From Methanobrevibacter sp. (GTDB lineage: Archaea > Methanobacteriota > Methanobacteria > Methanobacteriales > Methanobacteriaceae), in contig NZ_JAFYHP010000014.1 of the NCBI RefSeq assembly GCF_017539065.1, forward strand, positions 1 through 64,000: a stretch of 64,000 bases of DNA, in the 5' to 3' direction. How positions within the stretch are numbered: the stretch's first letter is position 1; the number at the start of each line of letters is the position of its first letter. Shown here piece after piece: positions 24,599 through 32,685 of the stretch. The notes beneath the pieces are model-generated. The model saw nothing but the letters and a program-made list of their open reading frames with translations. It did not search any database and was not told the DNA's origin. The position numbers and the translations under genes are program-made.

Positions 24599-25519
24599 CT
24601 ATAATGAGCATAAAATTATATCACATCTTAGAGAAGATTTATCCTTTTTAAGACATAAATCCTCATTTTCTATGACAACTTTATCTCCTATTTTAACATT
24701 ATCACTGTCTGTAAACATTAATACATTCTGACCTGGAGCTGCAAGTTGTTTCCAATTTGCGTCAACTGCTTGGGTTTTGTCATTTAACTGTACAAATAAC
24801 ATGTCCCCATCAATTTGGACTACCCGACCAATATCGCCCTTATTGAGGATTTTATTAGCCATTTCTATTTCTATATTCTGTTGGACTAATTTTTCAGTTA
24901 ATTCTTGCCTAAATTTGGTTAAAACTTTAATATCATGGTCAATTGTAACATTTAAATGTCTTTGAGCTTCAGATTTATCAAATTTAGGTTGTTGCATTAA
25001 TACATCTATCTTATTTCCAACAGTAGGTGTTTTAGAAGCAACTTCTTCCAAAATACTTTGGAAAATTTCCCCCATATACCTTAAACTTTGAGAGGATTTC
25101 CATTTTCTTTTTATTAATGTTTCAGCCGTACGTTTTGCATAATCATTTCCAAAGATAATGACACCACTTTCACCGGCTTTACGAGATTCTGTATCTGAAC
25201 CTAATAATTCAACAATTTGGTAACCATTTGTAGTTCCATAAATACGTCTTCTTCTTGTTTCAAATGTTCCTTTAGTACTTACTTCTCCACGAATGGCATT
25301 TCCAATTATCTTGATTTTATTGGCATCGTCTGTTATTTTAACTGAAATTCCGAGTTCGGCGGCTCTTTTTAAAAAGTCATCGTCATTATCGATTTTCCCA
25401 TCATATAATTCTTTTTCTAATGTAGCTAAATTCTCTTTATCACCAAAATATCCTATTTTTCTTTTATCACTTGCCATTACGCATCCTTTTTTACCAACAT
25501 AAGCAATAATTAAGCTCAT
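24599..25519 (-). CDS. DUF2121 family protein with a proteasome-like N-terminus
   Basis: A 306-residue protein of a family restricted to methanogens (DUF2121). The first 25 residues, with the pattern IIAYVGKKGCVMASDKRKIGYFG, resemble the second and third strands of proteasome beta subunits, including the lysine of the DKR motif. However, there is no N-terminal threonine nucleophile. The middle part is helical with many charged residues, and the C-terminal 90 residues look like a small beta domain. It is cotranscribed with the metallo-hydrolase. The ribosome-binding site TAGGAGAT is strong, and an inverted repeat lies in the leader. Confidence 0.7.
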   Translation of the reverse strand: MSLIIAYVGKKGCVMASDKRKIGYFGDKENLATLEKELYDGKIDNDDDFLKRAAELGISVKITDDANKIKIIGNAIRGEVSTKGTFETRRRRIYGTTNGYQIVELLGSDTESRKAGESGVIIFGNDYAKRTAETLIKRKWKSSQSLRYMGEIFQSILEEVASKTPTVGNKIDVLMQQPKFDKSEAQRHLNVTIDHDIKVLTKFRQELTEKLVQQNIEIEMANKILNKGDIGRVVQIDGDMLFVQLNDKTQAVDANWKQLAAPGQNVLMFTDSDNVKIGDKVVIENEDLCLKKDKSSLRCDIILCSL

Positions 25520-25532
25520 AATATCTCCTAAT

Positions 25533-25563
25533 TTGATATTTTTCTAAATTATTAAAATATCAA
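25533..25563 (-). promoter_or_regulatory. 10-bp inverted repeat in the DUF2121 leader
   Basis: TTGATATTTT (25533-25542) and AAAATATCAA (25554-25563) are perfect partners with an 11-nt spacer. With the TATA box near 25575-25583 the transcription start would fall inside the repeat, so it could act as an operator. Confidence 0.4.
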
Positions 25564-25797
25564 TAATTTACTATTTATATATAATTATAGTTATCATACA
25601 TTATAAATGTTAATAAATTAGCACAAAAATTTTATTTAAATAATTAATTAAAAAGAAATAAGCGATTTAAACTAGTTTTTGAATGTTTAAACAATATATT
25701 TAAATAATAATATTACAATAGATATAATTATATTAATTGTTAATTATTTATCATTATAAATTAACATGAAGATATAAAAACAACAGGAGAAAAACTT

Positions 25798-27894
25798 ATG
25801 ATAGATCTCAATAAGATGTTTAAACCTGAATCTGTAGCGGTTATTGGAGCTTCCAATACCCCTGGAAAAGTAGGATATATCATTGTTGACAATCTTATCA
25901 ATGATGGATTTGAAGGTGAAATATATCCTGTAAACCCAAAAGGCGGAGAAATTCTCGGAAAAACAGCCTACCCAAACATTAAGGATGTGCCTGAAAAAGT
26001 AGATTTAGTAATTATCACTATTCCTTCAGTATTCGTAAATACTGCAGTTAAAGAATGTGGTGAAGTGGGCATAGAAAACATGGTAGTTATCACTGCCGGA
26101 TTTAAGGAAATTGGTGGAGAAGGCGCTAAATTAGAAGAAGAATTAACTGCCCTTGGAAAAGAATACGGTATAAACATCATTGGACCAAACAGTTTAGGAA
26201 TTACAGATTCACACACTCCTTTAAACGGATCCTTTTCACAAATGATGCCTCCAACAGGAAACATGGCATTCATCTCCCAAAGTGGAGCTATGATGGTAGC
26301 TATCATCGATTGGAGCGTAACTTCCGGAATTGGATTCAGTAAAGTTATCAGTTTAGGTAACAAAGCTGGAGTAAGTGAAATTGAATTATTACAATACTTA
26401 GCTGAAGATGATGAAACTAATGTAATTATTTGTTATCTCGAATCAATTTCTGATGATGATGACTTTGTAAGAACTATGAGAGAAACCGCTCACAAAAAAC
26501 CTATTATTGTGCTTAAATCCGGTTCAAGTTCAGCAGGAGCTGCAGCAGCCTCCTCACACACAGGAGCCCTCGCAGGAAGTGACCTCGCATTCGATACTGC
26601 ATTCCATCAATCCGGAATAATGCGTGTGGAAACAATGGCTGAACTATTCGACTTAGGTCTTGCATTTTCAAAAGCACCTCTTCCAAAAGGTGATAAAGTA
26701 GCTATCATTACCAATGCCGGTGGCGGAGGAGTGCTTACAGTTGACGCAATGGAAAAAGCAGGTTTACAGCTCGTTGAATTCGATGAAGAAACCACAGCAA
26801 AAATAAAAGAATGCGTTACTGAAGAAGGTAGTGCTAAAAACCCTATCGATGTATTGGGTGACGCGCCAGTAATCAGATACAAAGAATCATTGGAACTTGT
26901 TTTAGGTTACGAAGATGTAGACAGTTTAATCGTAATGGTTTGTCCAACAGCATCCGCTGATCCAGATGGAATTGCGGAAGCAATTATAGAAGAGAAAAAG
27001 AAATTTGACAAACCGGTTATCGTTGTTAACATGGGAGGACCATCCTTTGAAGACGCAAATGACGCTTTAAGAGAAAATGGTATACCAACCTATGTATTCC
27101 CAGAAACTGCAGTAACCGCACTTGAAGCAATGGTCAAATTCGCAAGATTAGAAGAACGTGAATATGATGACGTTATCGAAAACATTGATGACGTTGACAA
27201 AGACGCAGTTCAAGCAATATTCGACAAAGTTAAAGCTGACGGCAGAGACACATTACTCGGTAGTGAAGCATATGCTGTTGCTGAAGCTTATGGAATTTCA
27301 GCAGCACCAATCAAACTATCAACCTCCGCCGACGAAGCGGCCGAACTTGCAGAAGAAATGGAATTCCCAGTTGTACTTAAAATTGCATCTGACAAAATCT
27401 TACACAAATCAGATATCGGTGGTGTAAAAGTAGGAATCAGCAGTGCTGAAGAAGCAAAAGCAACTTATGAAGAAATCATTGCTAATGCTAAAGCCGCTCA
27501 TCCTGACATTGTCCCTGATGGTGTAGAAGTGCAAAAAATGATGGATTCCGGTGAAGAAGTCATTGTCGGTATGATTCGCGACAAACAATTCGGTCCTATG
27601 ATTGCATTCGGTATGGGTGGAATCTATGTTAACCTTATTGAAGATGTCTCATTCAACCTTGCAAAAGGTATGAGCTCTCAAGAAATTGAAGAACAAATCG
27701 CATCAACCAAAGTATCCAAATTGCTTGAAGGATACAGAGGAGAAGCGCCTTGTGATGTTGAAGAAGTTAAAGAAGCTATTAAAAGAGTAGCCAGATTAAC
27801 TTTAGACTTCCCAGAAATATCAGAACTTGATATCAACCCAATATTCGTTTACGAAGAAGGATCAAGTGCACTCGATATTAAAATTAAATTATAA
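25798..27894 (+). CDS. acd: ADP-forming acetyl/acyl-CoA synthetase, fused alpha-beta
   Basis: A 698-residue NDP-forming acyl-CoA synthetase. It interconverts acyl-CoA + ADP + Pi and acid + CoA + ATP. The N-terminal CoA-binding domain starts with PESVAVIGASNTPGKVGY. The ligase domain has the phosphorylated His in SSHTGALAGSD (about residue 247) and ITNAGGGGV. The C-terminal ATP-grasp domain (from about residue 480) shows ADEAAELAEEMEFPVVLKI and HKSDIGGV. In hydrogenotrophic methanogens it may conserve energy from acetyl-CoA or activate acids. The ribosome-binding site is AGGAG; a terminator hairpin starts at the stop. Confidence 0.93.
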   Translation: MIDLNKMFKPESVAVIGASNTPGKVGYIIVDNLINDGFEGEIYPVNPKGGEILGKTAYPNIKDVPEKVDLVIITIPSVFVNTAVKECGEVGIENMVVITAGFKEIGGEGAKLEEELTALGKEYGINIIGPNSLGITDSHTPLNGSFSQMMPPTGNMAFISQSGAMMVAIIDWSVTSGIGFSKVISLGNKAGVSEIELLQYLAEDDETNVIICYLESISDDDDFVRTMRETAHKKPIIVLKSGSSSAGAAAASSHTGALAGSDLAFDTAFHQSGIMRVETMAELFDLGLAFSKAPLPKGDKVAIITNAGGGGVLTVDAMEKAGLQLVEFDEETTAKIKECVTEEGSAKNPIDVLGDAPVIRYKESLELVLGYEDVDSLIVMVCPTASADPDGIAEAIIEEKKKFDKPVIVVNMGGPSFEDANDALRENGIPTYVFPETAVTALEAMVKFARLEEREYDDVIENIDDVDKDAVQAIFDKVKADGRDTLLGSEAYAVAEAYGISAAPIKLSTSADEAAELAEEMEFPVVLKIASDKILHKSDIGGVKVGISSAEEAKATYEEIIANAKAAHPDIVPDGVEVQKMMDSGEEVIVGMIRDKQFGPMIAFGMGGIYVNLIEDVSFNLAKGMSSQEIEEQIASTKVSKLLEGYRGEAPCDVEEVKEAIKRVARLTLDFPEISELDINPIFVYEEGSSALDIKIKL

Positions 27895-27912
27895 TTTCTC
27901 ATATGAGAAATT
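27893..27912 (+). terminator. Hairpin terminator at the acd stop codon
   Basis: AATTTCTC (27893-27900) pairs with GAGAAATT (27905-27912) with loop ATAT. The last two bases of the TAA stop are in the arm, and a T-rich stretch follows (from 27916). Confidence 0.65.
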
Positions 27913-27967
27913 TCTCTTTTTTTCTTTTATTTTTATTAATAATCAATCTCGTTTTTGGAGGAATTTA

Positions 27968-28594
27968 ATGAACTACGATTTAAGCAAACTTGGAATCGAA
28001 AAGGACTTGCAATACGAATGCATTACAACAACCATTAGCAAGGACGGTGTTAAGAATGCAGGAGCCTTCGCATTTATCTATTTGGGAGAGGATAAGGTTC
28101 ACTGCCACATATTTGAAGGGTCAAAGACATTGAAAAATATCCTGGATACAAATGAATATGTAGTTAACATCACACAAGACCCCTTGGTTTTCACCTATGC
28201 AACACTAGATTGTTTGGGCGATGAATATTATACAGATGATGAAGACATTGCCATCATTAGAGACACTCCAGCATACATTATTGTGGATGTTGAAAACGTT
28301 GACATCAAGACCCCTGAAAACTTCCCGATAAAGGGTGACAACAGCATATACTTCATCACCGGAAAAATAAGGGATATCGTTGTAAACGATGAAAACATCC
28401 AAGCATACAATCGTGGAATGAGCGGATTGATTGAAGGGCTTGTTAACTTCTCAAGATATAAAATCGTTGATGATGAAAAAAGAAAAGAATATATGGACAG
28501 GTTAATCGAAAATCAGCGTGTTATCAATAAGGTGTCTGATGAGAAAACAAAAAAAGCCATGGCCGATTTGAGAGCCGAATATGAAAAAAATTAA
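27968..28594 (+). CDS. DUF447 family flavin-binding-like protein
   Basis: A 208-residue protein. The start at 27968 follows GGAGG at 27957-27961; the frame is open farther up into acd but has no good start there. It matches DUF447 proteins of methanogens (split-barrel FMN-binding fold): LQYECITTTISKDGVKNAGAFAFIYLGED is the typical opening (only part quoted here as NAGAFAF), then VVNITQDPLVFTYATL and GMSGLIEGLVNFSRYKI. The C-terminal helix is basic. Flavin binding is inferred from family knowledge; the reaction is unknown. Confidence 0.78.
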   Translation: MNYDLSKLGIEKDLQYECITTTISKDGVKNAGAFAFIYLGEDKVHCHIFEGSKTLKNILDTNEYVVNITQDPLVFTYATLDCLGDEYYTDDEDIAIIRDTPAYIIVDVENVDIKTPENFPIKGDNSIYFITGKIRDIVVNDENIQAYNRGMSGLIEGLVNFSRYKIVDDEKRKEYMDRLIENQRVINKVSDEKTKKAMADLRAEYEKN

Positions 28595-28599
28595 AAAAG

Positions 28600-28620
28600 A
28601 GCATAGTTAATAACTATGCT
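28600..28620. terminator. Hairpin with the substrate-binding protein stop codon in an arm
   Basis: AGCATAGT (28600-28607) pairs with ACTATGCT (28613-28620) around TAATA. The minus-strand TAG (28614-28616) lies in the arm, and a long T-rich tail follows on the minus strand. It sits between two convergent genes and may serve both. Confidence 0.65.
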
Positions 28621-29585
28621 TCCCAATATAAATCATCCTGTGAAATAGTTTCGTTTAAGATTCCTAAATCAACTTCTAATTGTTGGAATACATCCACATT
28701 TGCTTTATAATCATCAGTTAATCCATAAATGAATGGGAAACTTTCTAAAGATGAAGCTTCAGCGACTGGATCCGCAACAATATCTTCAGGTAATAATTTA
28801 ACTACTTCTTCAGTTTTTCCATCTTCAATATTTTTATTAATGAATTCAGTTGCTTCTTTGTGAATTGCAATTATGTCTTTTGCAGTTTCATTATTATTTT
28901 CTAAGAAATCATCTGATGCCACTACAACACAACATGGGTGTCCAGGTACGATTTCAGATGAATCAGCTAATTCATTAATATTATCATCACTGACTCCAAG
29001 ACTTACATAAGGTTGGAAAGTGATTGCTGCAGGAATATTGCCTGTTTTTAAAGCATCATTAATAGAAGGCACTTTCATTGCAGATTCGTTAACGTCGTCT
29101 AAGGACATTCCGTTATCTTCCAAGTATGCTGCAAGCAATACATGTTGAATTGATGCTTCACCAGGAGTTGCAACTGTTTTACCTGCTAAATCTCCCGCAT
29201 TCTCAATACTGGAATCATTAGTTATAATAATTCCACTACCTTCTGTCTGAGCGGCAGAAATAACTTTTACTGGAACGCCAGCAGAAATGGAAGATAATAC
29301 AGGAGAAATACCTACATAACCAACATCAACATCACCACTAGCCATAGCAGTCATCAAATCTCCACCATTATTAAATTGAACAAGCTCTGTGTTAATTCCT
29401 TTATCTTCATATAAACCTTGAGCATCTGCTACAAACAATGCAGCATCATGGTCTGAAGGTAAATAACCTATTTTTACAGTGTCATCTCCCCCACCTAAAA
29501 AGTCAAAGAGACCTGCACTAGCAGAACCCATTACAAGACATGCTGCAAGTGCTAACACTAAAACAAATGTAATTTTTTTATTCAT
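28614..29585 (-). CDS. ABC-type substrate-binding protein, NitT/TauT-like (copy 2)
   Basis: A 323-residue secreted or membrane-anchored solute-binding protein with a signal peptide (residues 1-24, ending SASA). IGYLPSDHDAALFVADAQG opens the mature domain, followed by QFNNGGDLMTAMASGDVDVGYVG and GEASIQH, the pattern of aromatic-sulfonate/nitrate/taurine-type binding proteins. A HPCC pair is conserved with its neighbour. It is nearly identical to the upstream copy over the first 70 mature residues. No permease or ATPase gene is adjacent, so it must use a transporter encoded elsewhere or act as a sensor. It has its own promoter. Confidence 0.85.
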   Translation of the reverse strand: MNKKITFVLVLALAACLVMGSASAGLFDFLGGGDDTVKIGYLPSDHDAALFVADAQGLYEDKGINTELVQFNNGGDLMTAMASGDVDVGYVGISPVLSSISAGVPVKVISAAQTEGSGIIITNDSSIENAGDLAGKTVATPGEASIQHVLLAAYLEDNGMSLDDVNESAMKVPSINDALKTGNIPAAITFQPYVSLGVSDDNINELADSSEIVPGHPCCVVVASDDFLENNNETAKDIIAIHKEATEFINKNIEDGKTEEVVKLLPEDIVADPVAEASSLESFPFIYGLTDDYKANVDVFQQLEVDLGILNETISQDDLYWEA

Positions 29586-29704
29586 TTTTTCACCAATATA
29601 ATAATTTGAATTATTACAATTATTAATATTACAAGTAAGCTATAAATATATTACCTACTAACTTGATTAACAATTGTTATATTTGAATCCCCTATATTTT
29701 AATT

Positions 29705-29720
29705 AATATCTTAAGATATT
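29705..29720. repeat. 16-bp perfect palindrome between the two binding-protein genes
   Basis: AATATCTTAAGATATT lies downstream of copy 1 and about 55-60 bp upstream of the TATA box of copy 2 (near 29640-29652). It could be an operator for copy 2. Confidence 0.4.
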
Positions 29721-29747
29721 TAAAAATTTTGTAAAAAAAAGATTATA

Positions 29748-29765
29748 GGTAGTTAATTAACTACC
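29748..29765 (-). terminator. Palindromic hairpin over the stop codon of copy 1
   Basis: GGTAGTT (29748-29754) pairs with AACTACC (29759-29765). The minus-strand TAA is 29757-29759, and a run of eight T follows after six bases on the minus strand. Confidence 0.6.
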
Positions 29766-30692
29766 CTGCCAGAAAATTTGATCTTCAGAAAGTGGTTTCT
29801 TTAAAACTCCTAAATCAACTTCCAAATCCATAAAGTCCATTACTTGCTGTTTATAAGCATCATCCAAACCGGATATGAATGGGAAACCTGCCATTGCAGA
29901 TTTTTCAACTTCAACATCACTAACAATATCCTTTGGAAGCAAGGTTGCTGCTTCATCAGTATTACTGTTAATATAGTCAGTTGCATTTTCATGGATTTCC
30001 AATATTTTCTGAGTTTCATTAGGATGTTCTTCAATGAACTTATCTGATGCAACAACTACGCAACATGGATGATTTGAAATAATATCATTAGAATCAACCA
30101 ATACTTTAGCCCCATTTTTCTCAGCAATTGAAACATATGGTTCAAAAGTAATCATTCCGTCTATTTTACCGGTTTTTAACGCATCATTCATTGAAGGAAC
30201 TTTCATAGCTGAAACTTTTAAGTCATTAATTGACATTCCATTTTGTTCTAAATAATAAGTGAGCAACATGTGTTGAATAGAAGCTTCACCGGGAGTTGCT
30301 ATTTTTTTACCGGTCAAATCAGATACTGAATTTATTCCTGAATCTTTTGCAACAACGATTCCTGATCCTTCTGTTTGAGCGGCAGAAATTACCTTAACCG
30401 GAACTCCTTTAGATATTGAAGATAGCACCGGAGTTATTCCAACATAACCTACATCAACATCACCACTGGCCATAGCGGTCATCAAATCTCCACCATTATT
30501 AAATTGGACCAGTTTTGTGTTAATTCCATTTTCTGCGTATTTGCCTTGTGCATCTGCAACAAATAATGCTGCATCGTGGTCTGATGGCAAGTAACCTATT
30601 GTTACCTCTTCACCACTTCCCCCAAAAATGAAAAATGCACCAACGGCAATGACAATGATTGCTATAATGATTGCAATAATTTTATTATCCAT
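29757..30692 (-). CDS. ABC-type substrate-binding protein, NitT/TauT-like (copy 1)
   Basis: A 311-residue protein starting at 30692 (MDNKIIAIIIAI); the frame is open upstream but only this ATG gives a signal anchor and a GGTGATAT ribosome-binding site. An N-terminal hydrophobic segment (residues 5-21) is followed by GSGEEVTIGYLPSDHD and the same conserved blocks as copy 2. Differences concentrate in the second half, suggesting different ligands or ligand affinity after duplication. It is separated from copy 2 by its own terminator and from the divergent methyltransferase gene by only 49 bp. Confidence 0.85.
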   Translation of the reverse strand: MDNKIIAIIIAIIVIAVGAFFIFGGSGEEVTIGYLPSDHDAALFVADAQGKYAENGINTKLVQFNNGGDLMTAMASGDVDVGYVGITPVLSSISKGVPVKVISAAQTEGSGIVVAKDSGINSVSDLTGKKIATPGEASIQHMLLTYYLEQNGMSINDLKVSAMKVPSMNDALKTGKIDGMITFEPYVSIAEKNGAKVLVDSNDIISNHPCCVVVASDKFIEEHPNETQKILEIHENATDYINSNTDEAATLLPKDIVSDVEVEKSAMAGFPFISGLDDAYKQQVMDFMDLEVDLGVLKKPLSEDQIFWQGS

Positions 30693-30741
30693 TATATCAC
30701 CAATATTAAATATATTTGAAAAATTATTAAAGGTTTTGATT

Positions 30742-31356
30742 ATGGTAGCTGAAAAAATTGACCAATGCATGAAGCCACATGGCGAAGAAGGAATTCAAAC
30801 AATCAAAAACATGAATGAAAACCACAAGGAAATCTCTGAATTTGCATTTGAATGTATTGACGTTGGAGAAAATGACAAAATAATTGATATCGGTTGTGGT
30901 GGAGGAGTTAATATTGAAAAATTCCTGAAATTGACCAGAAACAATGTGGATGGGCTTGACTACTCTGAAGTATCTGTTGGCGAATCAATCAAAAGGAATC
31001 AGTCTGCAGTCGATAATGGAAGATGTGAAGTCATTCAAGCAAATGTGATCGATATGCCAATTGATGATGGAAGTTATGATTTGGTTACTGCATTTGAAAC
31101 AATTTATTTTTGGCCAGATATTGGCAAAACCTTCAAAGAGGTTTCTAGAATCATCAAAGCAAACGGACAATTCGTGATTGCTCAGGAAACTGACGGGACC
31201 CATCCTGATGACGAAAAATGGTTAGCTACCGTTGAAGGAATGAGAGTCTATACTGCTCCCGAATTAGAAAAATATTTATTGAATGCAGGTTTTAAGCATG
31301 TGAATGCCTTTAAAAAGGAAAATGAATACATATTAGTTGTTATTGCAAAAAAATAG
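30742..31356 (+). CDS. Class I SAM-dependent methyltransferase
   Basis: A 204-residue protein starting at 30742 (MVAEKIDQCMKPHGEEG), with AAAGG 9-13 bp upstream. SAM-binding motif I is IIDIGCGGGVNIEKF (about residues 46-60), the acidic residue is in VDGLDYSE, and later blocks are DLVTAFETIYFWPDI and VSRIIKANGQFVIAQE. It belongs to the UbiE-like small-molecule group; the substrate is unknown. It is divergent from the binding-protein gene, which may hint at a linked metabolite. Confidence 0.85.
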   Translation: MVAEKIDQCMKPHGEEGIQTIKNMNENHKEISEFAFECIDVGENDKIIDIGCGGGVNIEKFLKLTRNNVDGLDYSEVSVGESIKRNQSAVDNGRCEVIQANVIDMPIDDGSYDLVTAFETIYFWPDIGKTFKEVSRIIKANGQFVIAQETDGTHPDDEKWLATVEGMRVYTAPELEKYLLNAGFKHVNAFKKENEYILVVIAKK

Positions 31357-31669
31357 AGAATAAATCAAAATAAGATTTAAATAAGAATGAAAAACCTTTG
31401 TATAAGCATATTAAAATAATGTTTTTCGCATGTAAATAGTCACTTCCATAGTTATCCATTGAACCATTAACATGTCAAGAAAAATTTATATATTAATATA
31501 AACTATGATTATTTATGGAAAAAATAACTATTGTTATATTATTTTTCCATATCTACAAAAATTGTATTGAAACTCCAAAATCTAAAATATAATTAAAACA
31601 TAAATATTAATGAGTTTTAAAATTACCACCTAGAATAATAACTACTCATTAAATGGTTAAAGGGATAAA
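31357..31669 (+). other. 313-bp non-coding region: larE promoter and leader
   Basis: No gene is visible. A TATA-like TTTATATA at about 31487-31495 would start transcription near 31516, exactly at a hairpin (31514-31551, 12-bp stem with one bulged A). A second TATA-like ACATAAATATT lies near 31598. A 9-bp perfect inverted repeat (31607-31615 with 31644-31652) brackets CCACCT just before the ribosome-binding site AAAGGG (31659-31664). Leader control of the sulfur-transferase gene is possible. Confidence 0.45.
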
Positions 31670-32677
31670 ATGAGCTTAGAAGATAAAATTAATAATGTCA
31701 AAAATATTTTAAAAGATAAAAAAGTTGCCATTGGTTTTTCCGGTGGTGCTGATTCTACATTAATCACCTATTTATCTTCCAAGGTTGCAAAAGACACATT
31801 AGCAATAACAGTAGACAACCATTTAATGCCTACTGGATTTATTGAAAATGCAAAAAATGCCTGTGAAACATTTGGAGTCAAACATGAAATAATTGATATC
31901 AATTTTTATGAAGATGAAGAATTTCTATCCAACAGTTCAAAAAGATGTTTTACATGCCGTAATCTAATGTATTCAACAATCGAAAAGGTAGCTCATGAAA
32001 ATGGATTTGATTTCATCTGTGATGGAAATAACATTAGTGATTTGGTTGCCGATAGACCTGGCATTCTAATAACCTATGGAAAAAAATTTAAGACACCATT
32101 TATCGCAGCTAAATTAACCTCAAAAGATATTCATGAATATCTTGATAAACATGATATTGCTTACTCAAGGTCAACAACATGTCTTGCAACCAGAATCCCG
32201 ACAAATACCCCAACAACTAATGAGAAAATCAAAAGGATTAGTTGCTGCGAAGATTATATTTATGACAATACTGACTGCGAAATCGTGAAAGTTAGAGATT
32301 TAGGAGAAATTGGTATTGTTGAAGTTGATAAGATTAAGGAAGTTTTAAGTGAAGATAAATTTAAACAAATCAACGATGAATTAAAATGCCAAGGTTTTGA
32401 TAAAGTTGTTTTAAATTTATCGCAGATTGATGATAATGAATACATTAGTATCGACTATGATAACGGATCATTTTCATATCAACTTCCATTTACAATAAAC
32501 CTTGAGAATACAAAAAAACAGTTAACTGAAATTAACTATGAGTCTAGTGAAAAAATCAAATTGGATAAAATCACCATTTATGAAAGTGGATTGATTAAGG
32601 GACATGATCTGGAAACCTATGACATTGCACTAGACGCATTTATGGAAATACTACAAAAATTAAGAAGAAATATTTAG
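31670..32677 (+). CDS. larE: LarE-like ATP-dependent sulfur transferase, 335 residues
   Basis: A PP-loop protein: GFSGGADSTLITYL (about residues 24-37) binds ATP. The family block STTCLATRIPTNTP (about residues 167-180) carries the cysteine that is sacrificed in Lactobacillus LarE. An additional CFTC pair (about residues 88-91) makes a three-cysteine set like that of LarE homologues, which hold a [4Fe-4S] cluster and transfer sulfur catalytically. It is longer than usual, with an extra C-terminal domain of about 70 residues. LarB and LarC are not adjacent, so the acceptor may not be the nickel-pincer cofactor. A ThiF-like gene follows after 8 bp. Confidence 0.85.
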   Translation: MSLEDKINNVKNILKDKKVAIGFSGGADSTLITYLSSKVAKDTLAITVDNHLMPTGFIENAKNACETFGVKHEIIDINFYEDEEFLSNSSKRCFTCRNLMYSTIEKVAHENGFDFICDGNNISDLVADRPGILITYGKKFKTPFIAAKLTSKDIHEYLDKHDIAYSRSTTCLATRIPTNTPTTNEKIKRISCCEDYIYDNTDCEIVKVRDLGEIGIVEVDKIKEVLSEDKFKQINDELKCQGFDKVVLNLSQIDDNEYISIDYDNGSFSYQLPFTINLENTKKQLTEINYESSEKIKLDKITIYESGLIKGHDLETYDIALDAFMEILQKLRRNI

Positions 32678-32685
32678 GTGAAAAA

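Noticed and set aside
27827-27967. N-terminal extension of the DUF447 protein into acd
   Set aside because: The extension overlaps the acd end and its terminator in another frame; GGAGG precedes the ATG at 27968.
30628-30741. Longer methyltransferase beginning within the binding-protein gene
   Set aside because: It would overlap the divergent gene's signal anchor on the other strand; the family N-terminus and AAAGG site favour 30742.
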